A DNA stretch of 60,791 nucleotides from a virus: positions 1 through 60,791 of the IMG/VR virus record IMGVR_UViG_3300023313_000007; one strand, 5' to 3'. The translations under genes and the position numbers were made by a program. Every line of letters starts with the position of its first letter. The stretch's first letter is position 1. The notes under the pieces were generated by a model. It saw only the letters and a list, made by a program, of their open reading frames with translations, had not been told where the DNA came from and ran no database searches. Below are positions 34,576-44,075 of the stretch, in pieces.

Positions 34576-34992
34576 ATGGCTTATTCAATTTCAACAGCAG
34601 CAGCTAACACAGTGTTGGATACATTACTTACAAACTTCGCTAATGGAGTGATTGAGGTGAGAGATGGTGTTCGTCCTATCGACAGCGATACAGCAGCGAC
34701 AGGGGTTGTACTCGCTACTATCCCATTGGGTGCAACGCCATTTAATGCGGCTGCATTACGCAGTGCAGCACTTGCTACGCCTGTGAGCGATTTAACAGGG
34801 GATGCGAATGGTAGTGCAACATGGTTTCGCATGTATGACAACGCTGTACTAGCAAATTCTAGTCATATCCTTGATGGTGATGTTGGTATTGTAGGTAGTG
34901 GTGCTGATATGGAATTGAACGACAACTTGGGCGGTACAGCTATCACCACAGCAGATAAGGTGACAGTTGATACAATGGCTGTGTCTGTATGA
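34576..34992 (+). CDS. Virion-associated protein, paralogue B
   Basis: 138 residues, related to the product of 33765 in its C-terminal half. Beta-rich (GVIEVRDGVRPIDSDTA, NGSATWFRMYDNAVL, VGIVGSGADMELN). It overlaps the sulfotransferase gene downstream by four bases (GTATGAAT). Likely structural; no enzyme motif. Confidence 0.58.
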   Translation: MAYSISTAAANTVLDTLLTNFANGVIEVRDGVRPIDSDTAATGVVLATIPLGATPFNAAALRSAALATPVSDLTGDANGSATWFRMYDNAVLANSSHILDGDVGIVGSGADMELNDNLGGTAITTADKVTVDTMAVSV

Positions 34993-36503
34993 ATAGTGTC
35001 GAATTAAAGCAGCACATTGCGAGTGCTGAGATGTACTTGCAAGAAGGTAATATGTTTGCAGCAGAGCATGGTTTTAATATCGTGCTTGAGAATGATGCAG
35101 ATAATAAAGATGCTTTGGTTGGGCTTGCTCATATTGCTCATGCGAATGGGCATGACACTACAGCTAGGGCGAACAAGCTTCTTGAGTTGTACGGCGATGA
35201 ACCACCTGTTGTAGCCGTATGTGGTACATTACTTGATGACAGAGAGTTAATAGCACGCTCATACAATATGAATTGTAAAGATGCGAATGTTGCTATTGCC
35301 TATGCAAAGATATTGATTTCAGAACATCGTTCAGTTGATGCTTCGATTGTGCTTAAAGAGATTGGTACAGGTGATAACTTAGAACTCAAGCTTGCAGTGG
35401 CAGAGTTATTGGTTGAGTGCTCAGAGATTGAAACATCATGCAAGCTGCTTGAGACTATTCTCAAAGAACGCCCCGATAGTTGGATTGCATATTGCCATGC
35501 CTTGCCGTTATTCGACCATGCAAAGAATGACACATGCAACGCCGATACAGTGAAAGCTATTATTGCTCGACTGTCTACACCAAAGGATAAGCTACCTATG
35601 CTAACCAATGGCTTAGGACGCTTGCTTGATAAGCGTGGTGATGTTGACGGTGCTTGGAAAGCTTACGATGCGTCTAACGCGATTGTGAAGCCTTTACGCA
35701 CTAACTATCCAGACTATCGTGCCATCGAAGAACGCTATGAGAAAACATTTACAGCAGACTTCTTTGATGAGTTGCCTAAAGCTTCTGATAGTCCAATGAT
35801 ATTTGTGTTTGGTATGCCGAGAAGTGGCACAACATTAACTGAGCAAATCTTGGGCAAGCATTCGGATATTACAGCGTTGGGTGAATTGATGGCTGTACCC
35901 AAGTCGGGCAACATTTTTGGTGAGTTGTGGCAGCAGGGTAGTGACGATGTTCCTGCAAACCCCGACGAACTGGCAGAGCAATATCTTAAAGAGCATGTTC
36001 GTTCATTCGATACAAAGTATGCAGTGGATAAGATGCCTGCAAACTTCAAGTTCATTCCATTGATTTATGCAATGTTTCCTAACGCCAAGTTTGTTTATTG
36101 TAAGCGTGATGCTTTGGATAATTGCTTCTCGTGTCTGACTACACTGTTTGCTAATCGGCATGACTATAGCTTTGACCAAGTTGAATTGGGGAAAGAATAC
36201 AACCATCATCTATGGCTCATGCACAAGTGGCGTGAGTTGTTGCCGCGTGGAACTATCCATCAAGTCAATTACGAAGATATGGTTGCAGACCAAGAGGGCA
36301 CGACACGCAAGCTTCTTGACTACATTGGTGTGGATTATGAAAAAGATTGTAAGGACTTTCACACATTGAAACGCAATGTGCGTACGGCTTCATTGGCACA
36401 GGTTGTAAAGCCTATGTACACAACAAGCGTGAGCCGCGCAGAACCCTACAGAAAATACTTAACAGATTTAATTGAGGTGCTTAATGCCAACTCCAAGATT
36501 TAG
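34989..36503 (+). CDS. TPR-domain sulfotransferase
   Basis: 504 residues. Residues 1 to about 260 form helical TPR-like repeats (AEHGFNIVLENDADNKDALV, VDGAWKAYDASN). The C-terminal part is a sulfotransferase domain: IFVFGMPRSGTTLTEQIL (5'-phosphosulfate loop), KFVYCKRDALDNCFSC (3'-phosphate loop) and HQVNYEDMVADQEGTTRKLL. This two-domain layout is known in bacterial TPR-sulfotransferases acting on proteins or glycans. Its Arg codons are CGT/CGC and CTAG is scarce, indicating a different recent origin from the flanking fibre genes. Confidence 0.88.
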   Translation: MNSVELKQHIASAEMYLQEGNMFAAEHGFNIVLENDADNKDALVGLAHIAHANGHDTTARANKLLELYGDEPPVVAVCGTLLDDRELIARSYNMNCKDANVAIAYAKILISEHRSVDASIVLKEIGTGDNLELKLAVAELLVECSEIETSCKLLETILKERPDSWIAYCHALPLFDHAKNDTCNADTVKAIIARLSTPKDKLPMLTNGLGRLLDKRGDVDGAWKAYDASNAIVKPLRTNYPDYRAIEERYEKTFTADFFDELPKASDSPMIFVFGMPRSGTTLTEQILGKHSDITALGELMAVPKSGNIFGELWQQGSDDVPANPDELAEQYLKEHVRSFDTKYAVDKMPANFKFIPLIYAMFPNAKFVYCKRDALDNCFSCLTTLFANRHDYSFDQVELGKEYNHHLWLMHKWRELLPRGTIHQVNYEDMVADQEGTTRKLLDYIGVDYEKDCKDFHTLKRNVRTASLAQVVKPMYTTSVSRAEPYRKYLTDLIEVLNANSKI

Positions 36504-36834
36504 AACAAGAGCCGAAGTCCGTACAGCTTATCCACTAGCACAGTTGTTTGATGATTTGGTTGTGTATATTACCAATAGCAAACTTGAGAATGCAAAGTCG
36601 CGCACTGTAACCAAGACACAACTAAAGAACTTCGTTAAGGCTGCTAAGGCTTACGCACTAGGTACACCAAGCGGTAAGCTTGATAGGTATGATGTGTTCA
36701 GTGTCCTTTTTCAAGAAATTGATAAATGTACAAATGGCAAACCAACAACAGGTGTAGCAAGTATTCTACATACATGGAATTTAGACAAGGATACGGTGCT
36801 ATATATGTTCAGTTCGTATTATGGGGGTAAATGA
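36484..36834 (+). CDS. Small helical protein of unknown function
   Basis: 116 residues: PTPRFRTRAEVRTAYPLAQL, basic helix KNFVKAAKAYA, then KLDRYDVFSVLFQEIDKC and LDKDTVLYMFSSYYGG. Overlaps both neighbours (sulfotransferase upstream, structural gene downstream), so it belongs to the same acquired block. No family recognised; a chaperone or adaptor for the sulfotransferase or fibre is conceivable. Confidence 0.5.
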   Translation: MPTPRFRTRAEVRTAYPLAQLFDDLVVYITNSKLENAKSRTVTKTQLKNFVKAAKAYALGTPSGKLDRYDVFSVLFQEIDKCTNGKPTTGVASILHTWNLDKDTVLYMFSSYYGGK

Positions 36835-38216
36835 TGGCTAAGTATTTTGGTATTGTAGGTGCAGCAGCAACAACACTGATGCCAGGCTTTGTAACTCCTG
36901 GCGCGGCAACACCCAAGACTGCAAACACAGCCCTTACAAAGAACGCGGCATGGAAAGACCATCTTATCCTTGCACCAACGCAGAACACAGCTTTAACCGC
37001 TCCTGCAAATGCAGGTGGGGGTATGACTGTATCCTCGACAACACAGCTTATGAGTGGTATTGCAACAGGTGCAGCAACATTCTATTCGGTGGGTAGTTTC
37101 TGTTTGGGTGCTGCATATACGAAGGCAACTAAAGTACAGATTGATAAGTTTCGTGGTTCATTAAAACGCTCTGCAAGTCATAAGTATTTCATTGATGCTT
37201 ATTCAGTAAATGGTGCAGGTACAGCTTCAACGCGAGTTGCTTCTGTTCAGTTGGGAACATACGCAGGTAGCCCATCTGGTTGGCTTAATCCTTCTGCAAG
37301 TTTCACGCCGAACTCAACTAAAGTTGTAACTGTTCCCGCAGGTGGGCATTTAGTTATGCGTGCAGTGGGGAATGGCGGCACATCAAGTGGCATTAAGTTC
37401 ACTACAGGTTGGACAGCAGGGCGTTTACAAGCAGCATATATCCTAATCACTACAGAAACCGCAGCCGTGACAGGTGACCCGAATGTTATCCGTGACCGCT
37501 ATAACGACAGTGCAGGCAACCCAGTTCCAGATGGTGTAAAGGTGTATGAGTATGATGCTTCGACTATGCAGCCAACAGGTAATGTAGGTGTGATTGGTGG
37601 TGCAGCAGTAGGTGTTCCCGACCCATTGATTGCACCTACTGCTACAGGTGTGGGTGAGGTTGTGTTCACGCATACCGTTGCAGACTTAACAGAGTATTTT
37701 TATGTTATCCCCGACATGGCGAATGGTGTTGCTTGGGCAGCTACAACAGCCGTTGCATTGGGTGCTAAGATGAACCCTGCCAATGTGGGCAAGCTTACAG
37801 CAGTGTGTACGGTTGCAGGTACGACAGGAGCAACAGAGCCAGTGTGGTTTAATCTAGGCTTGGTTAAAGGTTCAACGGTTGTTGATGGTACAGTGACTTG
37901 GACAATGGAAGATACAGAAACAATCTGTACGGCAAGTATTCTGTCTCGTCAACAATGGCATTGGACTACAGGTAAGGCAGTGTTAAATGCTTCTGATGCA
38001 GTAGCCGCAGGTAGAAACACAAACGATTACCTCTACCCACTAATAGCTGATGAGTTGTTATATGCTTATTGTACAACAAGTGGCACAACAGGGGCTACAG
38101 AGCCAACATGGGCATCATTACTAGCAACAGCAGGTAGTGCAGCCGCATTGGTTGGAACACTTGTAACTGATGGCACTGCGGTGTGGACAATAGGTATAGA
38201 GAGTGAGTATCAATAA
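36831..38216 (+). CDS. Tail fibre-type protein with carbohydrate-binding-like repeats
   Basis: 461 residues. The C-terminal part carries two repeats with the pattern C-T-x-x-G-T-T-G-A-T-E-P-x-W ... DGTxxWT (CTVAGTTGATEPVW and CTTSGTTGATEPTW), common in phage fibre and spike proteins. Residues about 60-210 form a beta-sandwich-like domain. Starts ATGATG overlapping the previous gene and abuts the next. Codon use matches the acquired block. Confidence 0.62.
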   Translation: MMAKYFGIVGAAATTLMPGFVTPGAATPKTANTALTKNAAWKDHLILAPTQNTALTAPANAGGGMTVSSTTQLMSGIATGAATFYSVGSFCLGAAYTKATKVQIDKFRGSLKRSASHKYFIDAYSVNGAGTASTRVASVQLGTYAGSPSGWLNPSASFTPNSTKVVTVPAGGHLVMRAVGNGGTSSGIKFTTGWTAGRLQAAYILITTETAAVTGDPNVIRDRYNDSAGNPVPDGVKVYEYDASTMQPTGNVGVIGGAAVGVPDPLIAPTATGVGEVVFTHTVADLTEYFYVIPDMANGVAWAATTAVALGAKMNPANVGKLTAVCTVAGTTGATEPVWFNLGLVKGSTVVDGTVTWTMEDTETICTASILSRQQWHWTTGKAVLNASDAVAAGRNTNDYLYPLIADELLYAYCTTSGTTGATEPTWASLLATAGSAAALVGTLVTDGTAVWTIGIESEYQ

Positions 38217-38623
38217 TGGCTATTTGGTATGCTAGACAACAGGGGAACGCAGCAGGTGGTTGGAGTGCTGCAAACCCTGCCGCTCAAGGTGGGCTTCTAG
38301 CTAACGCTAGCGGCTCGCTTGGATTATTTGGGGGAGTGGCTACTGCCGTGGTTATCCCTCCTGTAGCTAGGACTATAACTGTAGTATTGTATGACCATCT
38401 AGGGTCCTTATTACTAGGGCAGGACTGTAAAGTTATGCAGCCTACCGCATCTGGGTCTTCTGAGGTTACTATAGGTCTGTCTACCTCAGACCTTACTACA
38501 GGGGTGCTATCATTCACTAGAACTATACCCCCCACAGACCATGTACCTTTATATTTCACAGGGGCATACAGTGTGTTAGGTGTTGAGTACACCTACCGCT
38601 CTGAAATGCTGACACCCGCGTAA
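38216..38623 (+). CDS. Small fibre-associated protein
   Basis: 135 residues, opening MAIWYARQQGNAAGGWSAAN, followed by beta-rich ARTITVVLYDHLGSLLLGQD and TTGVLSFTRTIPPTDHVPLY. One-base overlap on both sides (TAATGG). Codon use switches back to the AGA/CTA-rich type inside this gene, making it the right boundary of the foreign-looking block. Likely structural. Confidence 0.5.
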   Translation: MAIWYARQQGNAAGGWSAANPAAQGGLLANASGSLGLFGGVATAVVIPPVARTITVVLYDHLGSLLLGQDCKVMQPTASGSSEVTIGLSTSDLTTGVLSFTRTIPPTDHVPLYFTGAYSVLGVEYTYRSEMLTPA

Positions 38624-41600
38624 TGGCTATCGGTGATGGATTTTTTCGCAACCCTAATAATGGGGTTGCAGGTAATGGCAACTGGGCTAACCCTCAGCAG
38701 CTAAATACAGGTAATGCCGCTTTAAGTGCTGACAGTTCCTCCACACAAGCAGGGGATGTTAGTTCTTTAGCATTAGTAGTCGCCACAGTTGCGTCTATAG
38801 TATCAGTACAGGCTGGTGATATATCTACTGCGGTTGCAGCTAACAACCCTATTCATAGTGGCGTATCTTCCCAACAGCAAGCAGATATATCCTCCGCAGC
38901 AGCGAGTCTAAGTTCCATTGGATTGGTGGTATCGGCACAATCTGGAGATACCTCCCTAACCGTAATTGCTAATATTGCTAAAGGGGGGCTAGTACTAACC
39001 CAAGCAGGTAATACCAGTCAGACTGCCGCTACCTTAACCCCAGCATCTATAGACATAAGCACTGCCCAGACTGGTGATATATCTAGCTTAGGAAGCACCA
39101 GTACACCCACAGCTACTGTAATATCAACCCAATCTTCTGATATTGGTTCTGCATCCTTAGTAGTAGGGGTTACTTCTGGTGTTGTAGCCTCCACCCAAGG
39201 AGGGGATAATAGCTCTATTTTAGCCTCATCGGGGGCGGTAAATGTAGTATTAAACACTACTCAAGCAGGGGACAATTCTAGTGAGACTGCATCGACACTA
39301 ATCCAATCTGGTGTAGTTATACCTCAATCTGGGGATACTGCTAGTATCGTATCATTAGCCCAGCCAGTTAATGCTGCCAGCACTCAAGTGCAAGGAGCGG
39401 ATGCTAGTGTTATTGTAGGGGGCAATACCCCATCCCTAGACCAAGGGTTATCACAAGGGGCAGACACCACAGTAATAACCACCACTACTGCAACAGTTCT
39501 TGCTAACTTAAATATCACTCAAGCAGGGGATAGTTCTTCTGAGAGTGCTAGTGTTATTACCCAGTCTGGTCTTGTCGCTACCCAGTCCTCAGACACCTCA
39601 GTTGCCACCGCCACCAATAGTCAAACTGCAATATCTTTGGTAGCTGCCCAGTCGGGGGATACCCCTTTCAGTGCTGCCTCTAGCCATGTAGTTGTTACTG
39701 CCTCTAGCTTTCAAGTAGGGGACACGGCTACTGCGTCAGCCTCTAGCACTAATAATATAAGTTCTACAGCCCTACAAGGCGGTGATTATTCTTCTGAGTC
39801 TGCGTCCACCATCATCCAGTCTGGGGTTTCTAATATTCAGTTGGGAGATACAGGTACAGCTACGGTAACAGCTCCTTTAACCCAGCTAACTATAGATAGT
39901 CTTCAAGCAGGGGACTCTAGTGTTGCCTCCGCCACTATCTTTACCCCCAGTAATTTTTCTGGATTATCTGGGTGGTTGGATGCTGCGGCAATCCCTGTAG
40001 GTGGTCTAGGTACTGATGCCGTTCCCCCTATGGCTGCTAACTCACAAGCTGGGGTATTTGTATCTTCATCCTCCAGTACTACCCAAGCTTTTACCGCCTT
40101 TGATGATGATGTCTTAACTGCTTGGACATCTTACGCTTATTCTGCAAGCTATTATGTGCAAGTAGACTTTGGTGTTGTCACGCCTATAGCCGCCGTTACG
40201 ATTTCGTTACAAGGTACTTATAGAACTCCTAAAGACTTTACGATACAAGCTTATAACCCTACCACTTTAGTATGGGACATTTTACACTCAGTTGTTGGGG
40301 ATACTTCTGCATGGGTAGCCTATACCACTAAGACTTTCACTTTCAATACTGTAGCCAATGGGTACACTAGATTTAAGTTAGATGTCACAGGTAATAACAA
40401 TTATTTAGGGTCTAACTCTACTACTATTTCAGAGTTGGAGTTCTTATCTCCAGTCGGTTTGACTGATGGTGATGGGGTGGCTACTTGGGTAGGCTCGGGA
40501 GGGACTCCAGATGCAACACAAGCAACGGTATCGCTACAGCCTAAGTTTTATACTGACCAATTAAATGGTCTTCCTGCGGTAAGGTTCACATCTTCTGCCT
40601 TAAATTCCCTAATACCGTTTAATACTCAGAGTATGGAGTTTTTCTTTGTACAGCGTAATAACGCGGGGGCATACAGAGGACTTACCTTAACCGACAACGC
40701 CGTAACGACTAACCAAGTGTATAAAACATTTGATGCAGGGCTATGGAGTGATGCTAATGGGTTAGTGTACCACCTTGGTGACGGTACGAACTTTGTAAGT
40801 AGGTCATACACCCCCAGAGCTGCCATTGCTGAGGCTACCCCTAATGTATGTAACATATCTTTGGGAGCTGGGTTAGCCAAGTTATTCCACAATGGGGTGG
40901 AATCTGTATACCCCTATTATGATACCTTACAATCTACAGGTAATCTTAGGGTAGGGGATTTAACTAACTCAAATAGGCATGATTTACACGAGATTATTAT
41001 TTATAATCGCACTCTTTCTCAAGCTGAGAGGGATACCGTAACAACTTATCTATATGGTAAATGGCTAACAGGTGCCACGATAACAAATATAGCTAGCCAG
41101 CAGGGGGGAGACACCTCTAATGCTAATATCGCTGCTATAGACCAGACTGGATTGGTGTCCTTGTCGGCAGGGGATGTTGCTAGCACTACGGCAATGCCAG
41201 TTATTGTTGCTCTGTCCTCCGCAGTTCAAGCAGGCGACACCAATTTGGGAGCATTATCTCAAATAGGGGTAGGGGGGATAGCCTCTGCCCAGATTGGAGA
41301 TGTTGGTATCACTCATGCACCAGTCTCAGCATTGGTCGCTATAGCTATAAGTACCCAAAGTGGAGATACCTCCTTAGAGGCTGCCGTCACAGTAGCCCAA
41401 GCTGGTGTGGTGTCTGTGTCTGGAGGGGATACTGCTAACACTACGGCGTTAATAAGTTCGCCTAATGCTGAGGCAATTTCCACTCAGTTAGGAGACATAG
41501 TAAATACTTCACTAAGTCTTCAAGCATTAGCAGGGGTTACGGCTACACAGGCGGGGGATTCATCTATCACCCTAGTAGCTAGCCGCTCATCGGCTGTTGT

Positions 41601-42735
41601 TATAGCCCAACAAGGGGCTAACACTAGCCTCGAAACCTCTAAGGTTATTGTTGATGCAGGGGTTGTAAGCACTCAAGCAGGGGATTCTAATAGTACGGTA
41701 TCCTCACTATTATCTTCTGTAGCTATAACCTCTGTAAGTTTAGGGGATATAGGCACTATTACGGCTACCCCTAGCACCGCAGCAGGCATAGCTACCCCTC
41801 AAGGGGCTGATGTAAGCTCAGAGACTGCTACAGCTATAGCGCAATTAGGTGGTGTCTCTACTCAGTCCTCAGATACTACTGTTATTGCTACCATTTCTGG
41901 AGCCGTTATAGCAGGAGCGCAGGTAGGAGATGCCTCAATAGTAATTGGCTCACCTATCGGCTCTATAGCTATGGTTGCCGCCCAATCTGGGGACACTTCA
42001 ACTGCCTATATAGCTAGTGGTGTAGATGCTTCTATAAACACCGTCCAAGCAGGTGATGGGGCTTCTGAGACTATCATTGCCCTTGTACAAGCGGGCATAG
42101 TGTCGGTGCAGGCAGGGGATAGTACTTCTATCTCAGCATATTTCAGATTAAGTGCTAACAATGATGCTACCCAAGCAGGGGACACCTCTGTACTTACATC
42201 CTACAGCTCTAATACGATAGGAGTTAATAGCACTCAAGCAGGGGATGTATCTACAGAATCCTCAACTACTGTTTCTCAAGCAGGAAGTATATCTACAGCA
42301 CTGGGGGATATTTCTACCACCGTTGCAGTAAATACTACTACCTTAGGGGGCAGTGTACCCCAAGCTCCAGACACCAGTGAGACTACGGTCTTAGGTGTAT
42401 CTGGCGCACAAGGGGTACAGACACAGTTAGGGGATATTGCCACCGAATCGGCTAATGCCATTGTACAAGCTGGCGTTGTCACTATTCAACAAGGGGATAC
42501 CTCGGCATCATCCGCTGCCCACTTTGGAAATGAACTTATTGCAGCACAAGCAGGAGATATATCTACAGATTTGTCTGCTACTTCTCAAGCAGTGTCCCGT
42601 GAGATTATTACCCTTATAGCACCTATAACAGAGCTTGTTTGGCAGTCTTCTTACATAAAAGAGTCGGAGGGTCTAACCTCCGCCGTAACAGAGCAGGTAG
42701 AGTTTATAGCCCCTGCATACATAAAGGTGGTTTAA
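38623..42735 (+). CDS. Giant QAGD-repeat fibre with embedded discoidin-like and lectin-like domains
   Basis: 1370 residues. Two tracts (about residues 40-445 and 815-1325) are dozens of imperfect repeats of about 20-22 residues built around TQAGDxSSxxA, predicted to form a long beta-rich shaft. Between them lie an F5/8 type C (discoidin)-like domain (about 470-610, with AFDDDVLTAWTS, YYVQVDFGVVTPI and ISELEFLS) and a concanavalin-like domain (about 640-815: LNGLPAVRF, FFFVQRNN, LFHNG, HEIIIYNRTLSQ, YLYGKW). The N-terminus FFRNPNNGVAGNGNW likely attaches it to the tail. It is probably a receptor-binding fibre for host carbohydrate. Confidence 0.72.
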   Translation: MAIGDGFFRNPNNGVAGNGNWANPQQLNTGNAALSADSSSTQAGDVSSLALVVATVASIVSVQAGDISTAVAANNPIHSGVSSQQQADISSAAASLSSIGLVVSAQSGDTSLTVIANIAKGGLVLTQAGNTSQTAATLTPASIDISTAQTGDISSLGSTSTPTATVISTQSSDIGSASLVVGVTSGVVASTQGGDNSSILASSGAVNVVLNTTQAGDNSSETASTLIQSGVVIPQSGDTASIVSLAQPVNAASTQVQGADASVIVGGNTPSLDQGLSQGADTTVITTTTATVLANLNITQAGDSSSESASVITQSGLVATQSSDTSVATATNSQTAISLVAAQSGDTPFSAASSHVVVTASSFQVGDTATASASSTNNISSTALQGGDYSSESASTIIQSGVSNIQLGDTGTATVTAPLTQLTIDSLQAGDSSVASATIFTPSNFSGLSGWLDAAAIPVGGLGTDAVPPMAANSQAGVFVSSSSSTTQAFTAFDDDVLTAWTSYAYSASYYVQVDFGVVTPIAAVTISLQGTYRTPKDFTIQAYNPTTLVWDILHSVVGDTSAWVAYTTKTFTFNTVANGYTRFKLDVTGNNNYLGSNSTTISELEFLSPVGLTDGDGVATWVGSGGTPDATQATVSLQPKFYTDQLNGLPAVRFTSSALNSLIPFNTQSMEFFFVQRNNAGAYRGLTLTDNAVTTNQVYKTFDAGLWSDANGLVYHLGDGTNFVSRSYTPRAAIAEATPNVCNISLGAGLAKLFHNGVESVYPYYDTLQSTGNLRVGDLTNSNRHDLHEIIIYNRTLSQAERDTVTTYLYGKWLTGATITNIASQQGGDTSNANIAAIDQTGLVSLSAGDVASTTAMPVIVALSSAVQAGDTNLGALSQIGVGGIASAQIGDVGITHAPVSALVAIAISTQSGDTSLEAAVTVAQAGVVSVSGGDTANTTALISSPNAEAISTQLGDIVNTSLSLQALAGVTATQAGDSSITLVASRSSAVVIAQQGANTSLETSKVIVDAGVVSTQAGDSNSTVSSLLSSVAITSVSLGDIGTITATPSTAAGIATPQGADVSSETATAIAQLGGVSTQSSDTTVIATISGAVIAGAQVGDASIVIGSPIGSIAMVAAQSGDTSTAYIASGVDASINTVQAGDGASETIIALVQAGIVSVQAGDSTSISAYFRLSANNDATQAGDTSVLTSYSSNTIGVNSTQAGDVSTESSTTVSQAGSISTALGDISTTVAVNTTTLGGSVPQAPDTSETTVLGVSGAQGVQTQLGDIATESANAIVQAGVVTIQQGDTSASSAAHFGNELIAAQAGDISTDLSATSQAVSREIITLIAPITELVWQSSYIKESEGLTSAVTEQVEFIAPAYIKVV

Positions 42736-42736
42736 T

Positions 42737-43015
42737 ATGGCTAAGGTTTATGCAGGGGATATTGGAACGCTTATACGGTTAGATGTTGGCACAGATGTTA
42801 CAGGGTCAGTCGTTGAAATACGGGTAGATTTTGAAGGCTCTAGCTTGACATGGGCAGCCACTGCAAATGGTAACTTTGTAGAGTATGTCACTAAGGGAGA
42901 TGCTACAGATATAGCCTCAGCAGGTAAGTACAAGCTACAGGCGCATGTTAATAAGGGTGCTTGGATTGGTTTGGGGGAGACCGTCACATTAAAGGTGTAT
43001 GGAGCTTTCAGATGA
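42737..43015 (+). CDS. Small tail/fibre accessory protein
   Basis: 92 residues of the pattern VYAGDIGTLIRLDVGTDVTG, TWAATANGNFVEYVTKGD, AGKYKLQAHVNKGAWIG and GETVTLKV. This resembles upper-baseplate (BppU-like) beta-sandwich proteins frequent near phage fibres and lysis genes. The stop overlaps the next ATG (CAGATGA). Confidence 0.55.
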   Translation: MAKVYAGDIGTLIRLDVGTDVTGSVVEIRVDFEGSSLTWAATANGNFVEYVTKGDATDIASAGKYKLQAHVNKGAWIGLGETVTLKVYGAFR

Positions 43016-43458
43016 AAATAATCCTAGTAGAGGGCAAAACAACTTGGGTCGGGCGGATTATAGATTGGGTGACTAATTCTAAATATAGTCATGCAGGTAT
43101 TGTAATAGGAAAGACTTTCTATGATGCCTCAGAGTCTAGGGGGTCAGTAGGGTCAGACCATACCGTTAAGGATTACCAAGGAAGGGGTATGAAGGTCTAT
43201 GATTTGGGAAAAACAGACCCTAGGACTATCGCTTGGATAAAAAGCCAAGTAGGAAGGGATTATGATTATGTGGGTATTATTGGGTGGATATTTAATTATC
43301 AACGAAATAGTAATGTTTACTGTTTTGAGTGGGTATTAGAAGCCTTGTGTATGGATAGGTACGGTTCTCCAGAGTACGGATGGGGGTCAGTAGGTGCTAA
43401 TGATATAACCCACTTCCTTGAGGCGTACCATAAAGATGCAAAGATAAAGGAGCTATGA
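43012..43458 (+). CDS. Permuted papain-like (NlpC/P60 or YiiX type) hydrolase
   Basis: 148 residues. The pattern WVTNSKYSHAGIVIG with FYDASESRGS, and later GRDYDYVGIIGWIF and VYCFEWVLEAL, matches phage members of the circularly permuted NlpC/P60 superfamily: His in SHAGI and Cys in YCFEW are the probable catalytic pair. Such enzymes act on peptidoglycan peptides or lipids. It precedes the amidase, in a lysis or entry context. Four-base overlap with the next gene. Confidence 0.68.
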   Translation: MKIILVEGKTTWVGRIIDWVTNSKYSHAGIVIGKTFYDASESRGSVGSDHTVKDYQGRGMKVYDLGKTDPRTIAWIKSQVGRDYDYVGIIGWIFNYQRNSNVYCFEWVLEALCMDRYGSPEYGWGSVGANDITHFLEAYHKDAKIKEL

Positions 43459-44075
43459 TGGCTAACATTGTTTTATGCGCAGGACATACCCCAGAGGCTA
43501 CTGGCGCAGTAAATGCGAAATATAACCTTAATGAATATTCAGAAGCTCTAGTTATTGTTGAATGTATGGTAGATATTCTTAAAGATTTGGATTACCAAGT
43601 AACTACCATGACAGGTAAATTAAGAGATAAAGTTGATTTTATAAATGAGTACAAGCCAGACCTAGCTTTAGATATACATTTCAATGCTGATTATGACCAC
43701 TTAGACCCCTATGATAATGATGATACTAGAGGGTGTGGCTGTATGGTTATGTATTGCCCGAAACAATCTAGGTATGGTGGGGTTGAGCCACTAAACTATA
43801 ATAGGAAAGAACAAGCTATAACTATGTCTAGGGTTATGTCTAATGTTATTAAAGCCAAAGACTTAGGAGGTAGGCAAGGGTGGTACTGGGGTAGTAACCC
43901 TCCTAAAGATAAAGATTATTTCCTACGCAAAACTACATGCCCCGCATTTATACCAGAGCTAGGGTATATAGATAATAATAAGTTTTGTGAAGATTGGCTA
44001 TTAGCTAATAGACATTATGAGTTAGCTGAGGCTATAGTCCGTGGTATTCTAGTTCACTTTGAGGAGGATATTTAG
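43455..44075 (+). CDS. Endolysin, N-acetylmuramoyl-L-alanine amidase (Amidase_3)
   Basis: 206 residues. Zinc-dependent amidase cleaving the lactyl-peptide bond of murein. Visible ligands and catalytic residues are CAGHTPE (His), the following Glu of NEYSEA, LDIHFNAD (His) and FIPELGYIDN (Glu). No signal peptide, so it depends on the holin for access to the cell wall. It heads the lysis cassette, followed by holin-like and spanin genes; ATGATG start overlaps the gene before. Confidence 0.88.
   Translation: MMANIVLCAGHTPEATGAVNAKYNLNEYSEALVIVECMVDILKDLDYQVTTMTGKLRDKVDFINEYKPDLALDIHFNADYDHLDPYDNDDTRGCGCMVMYCPKQSRYGGVEPLNYNRKEQAITMSRVMSNVIKAKDLGGRQGWYWGSNPPKDKDYFLRKTTCPAFIPELGYIDNNKFCEDWLLANRHYELAEAIVRGILVHFEEDI

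Noticed and set aside
39384-39397. CACTCAAGTGCAAGG as another palindrome copy
   Set aside because: It is part of a QxxGAD repeat codon context and lacks the full 19-base symmetry.
38740-42600. CRISPR-like or tandem DNA repeat array
   Set aside because: The periodicity is at protein level (TQAGD repeats), with diverged DNA and no constant spacer length.
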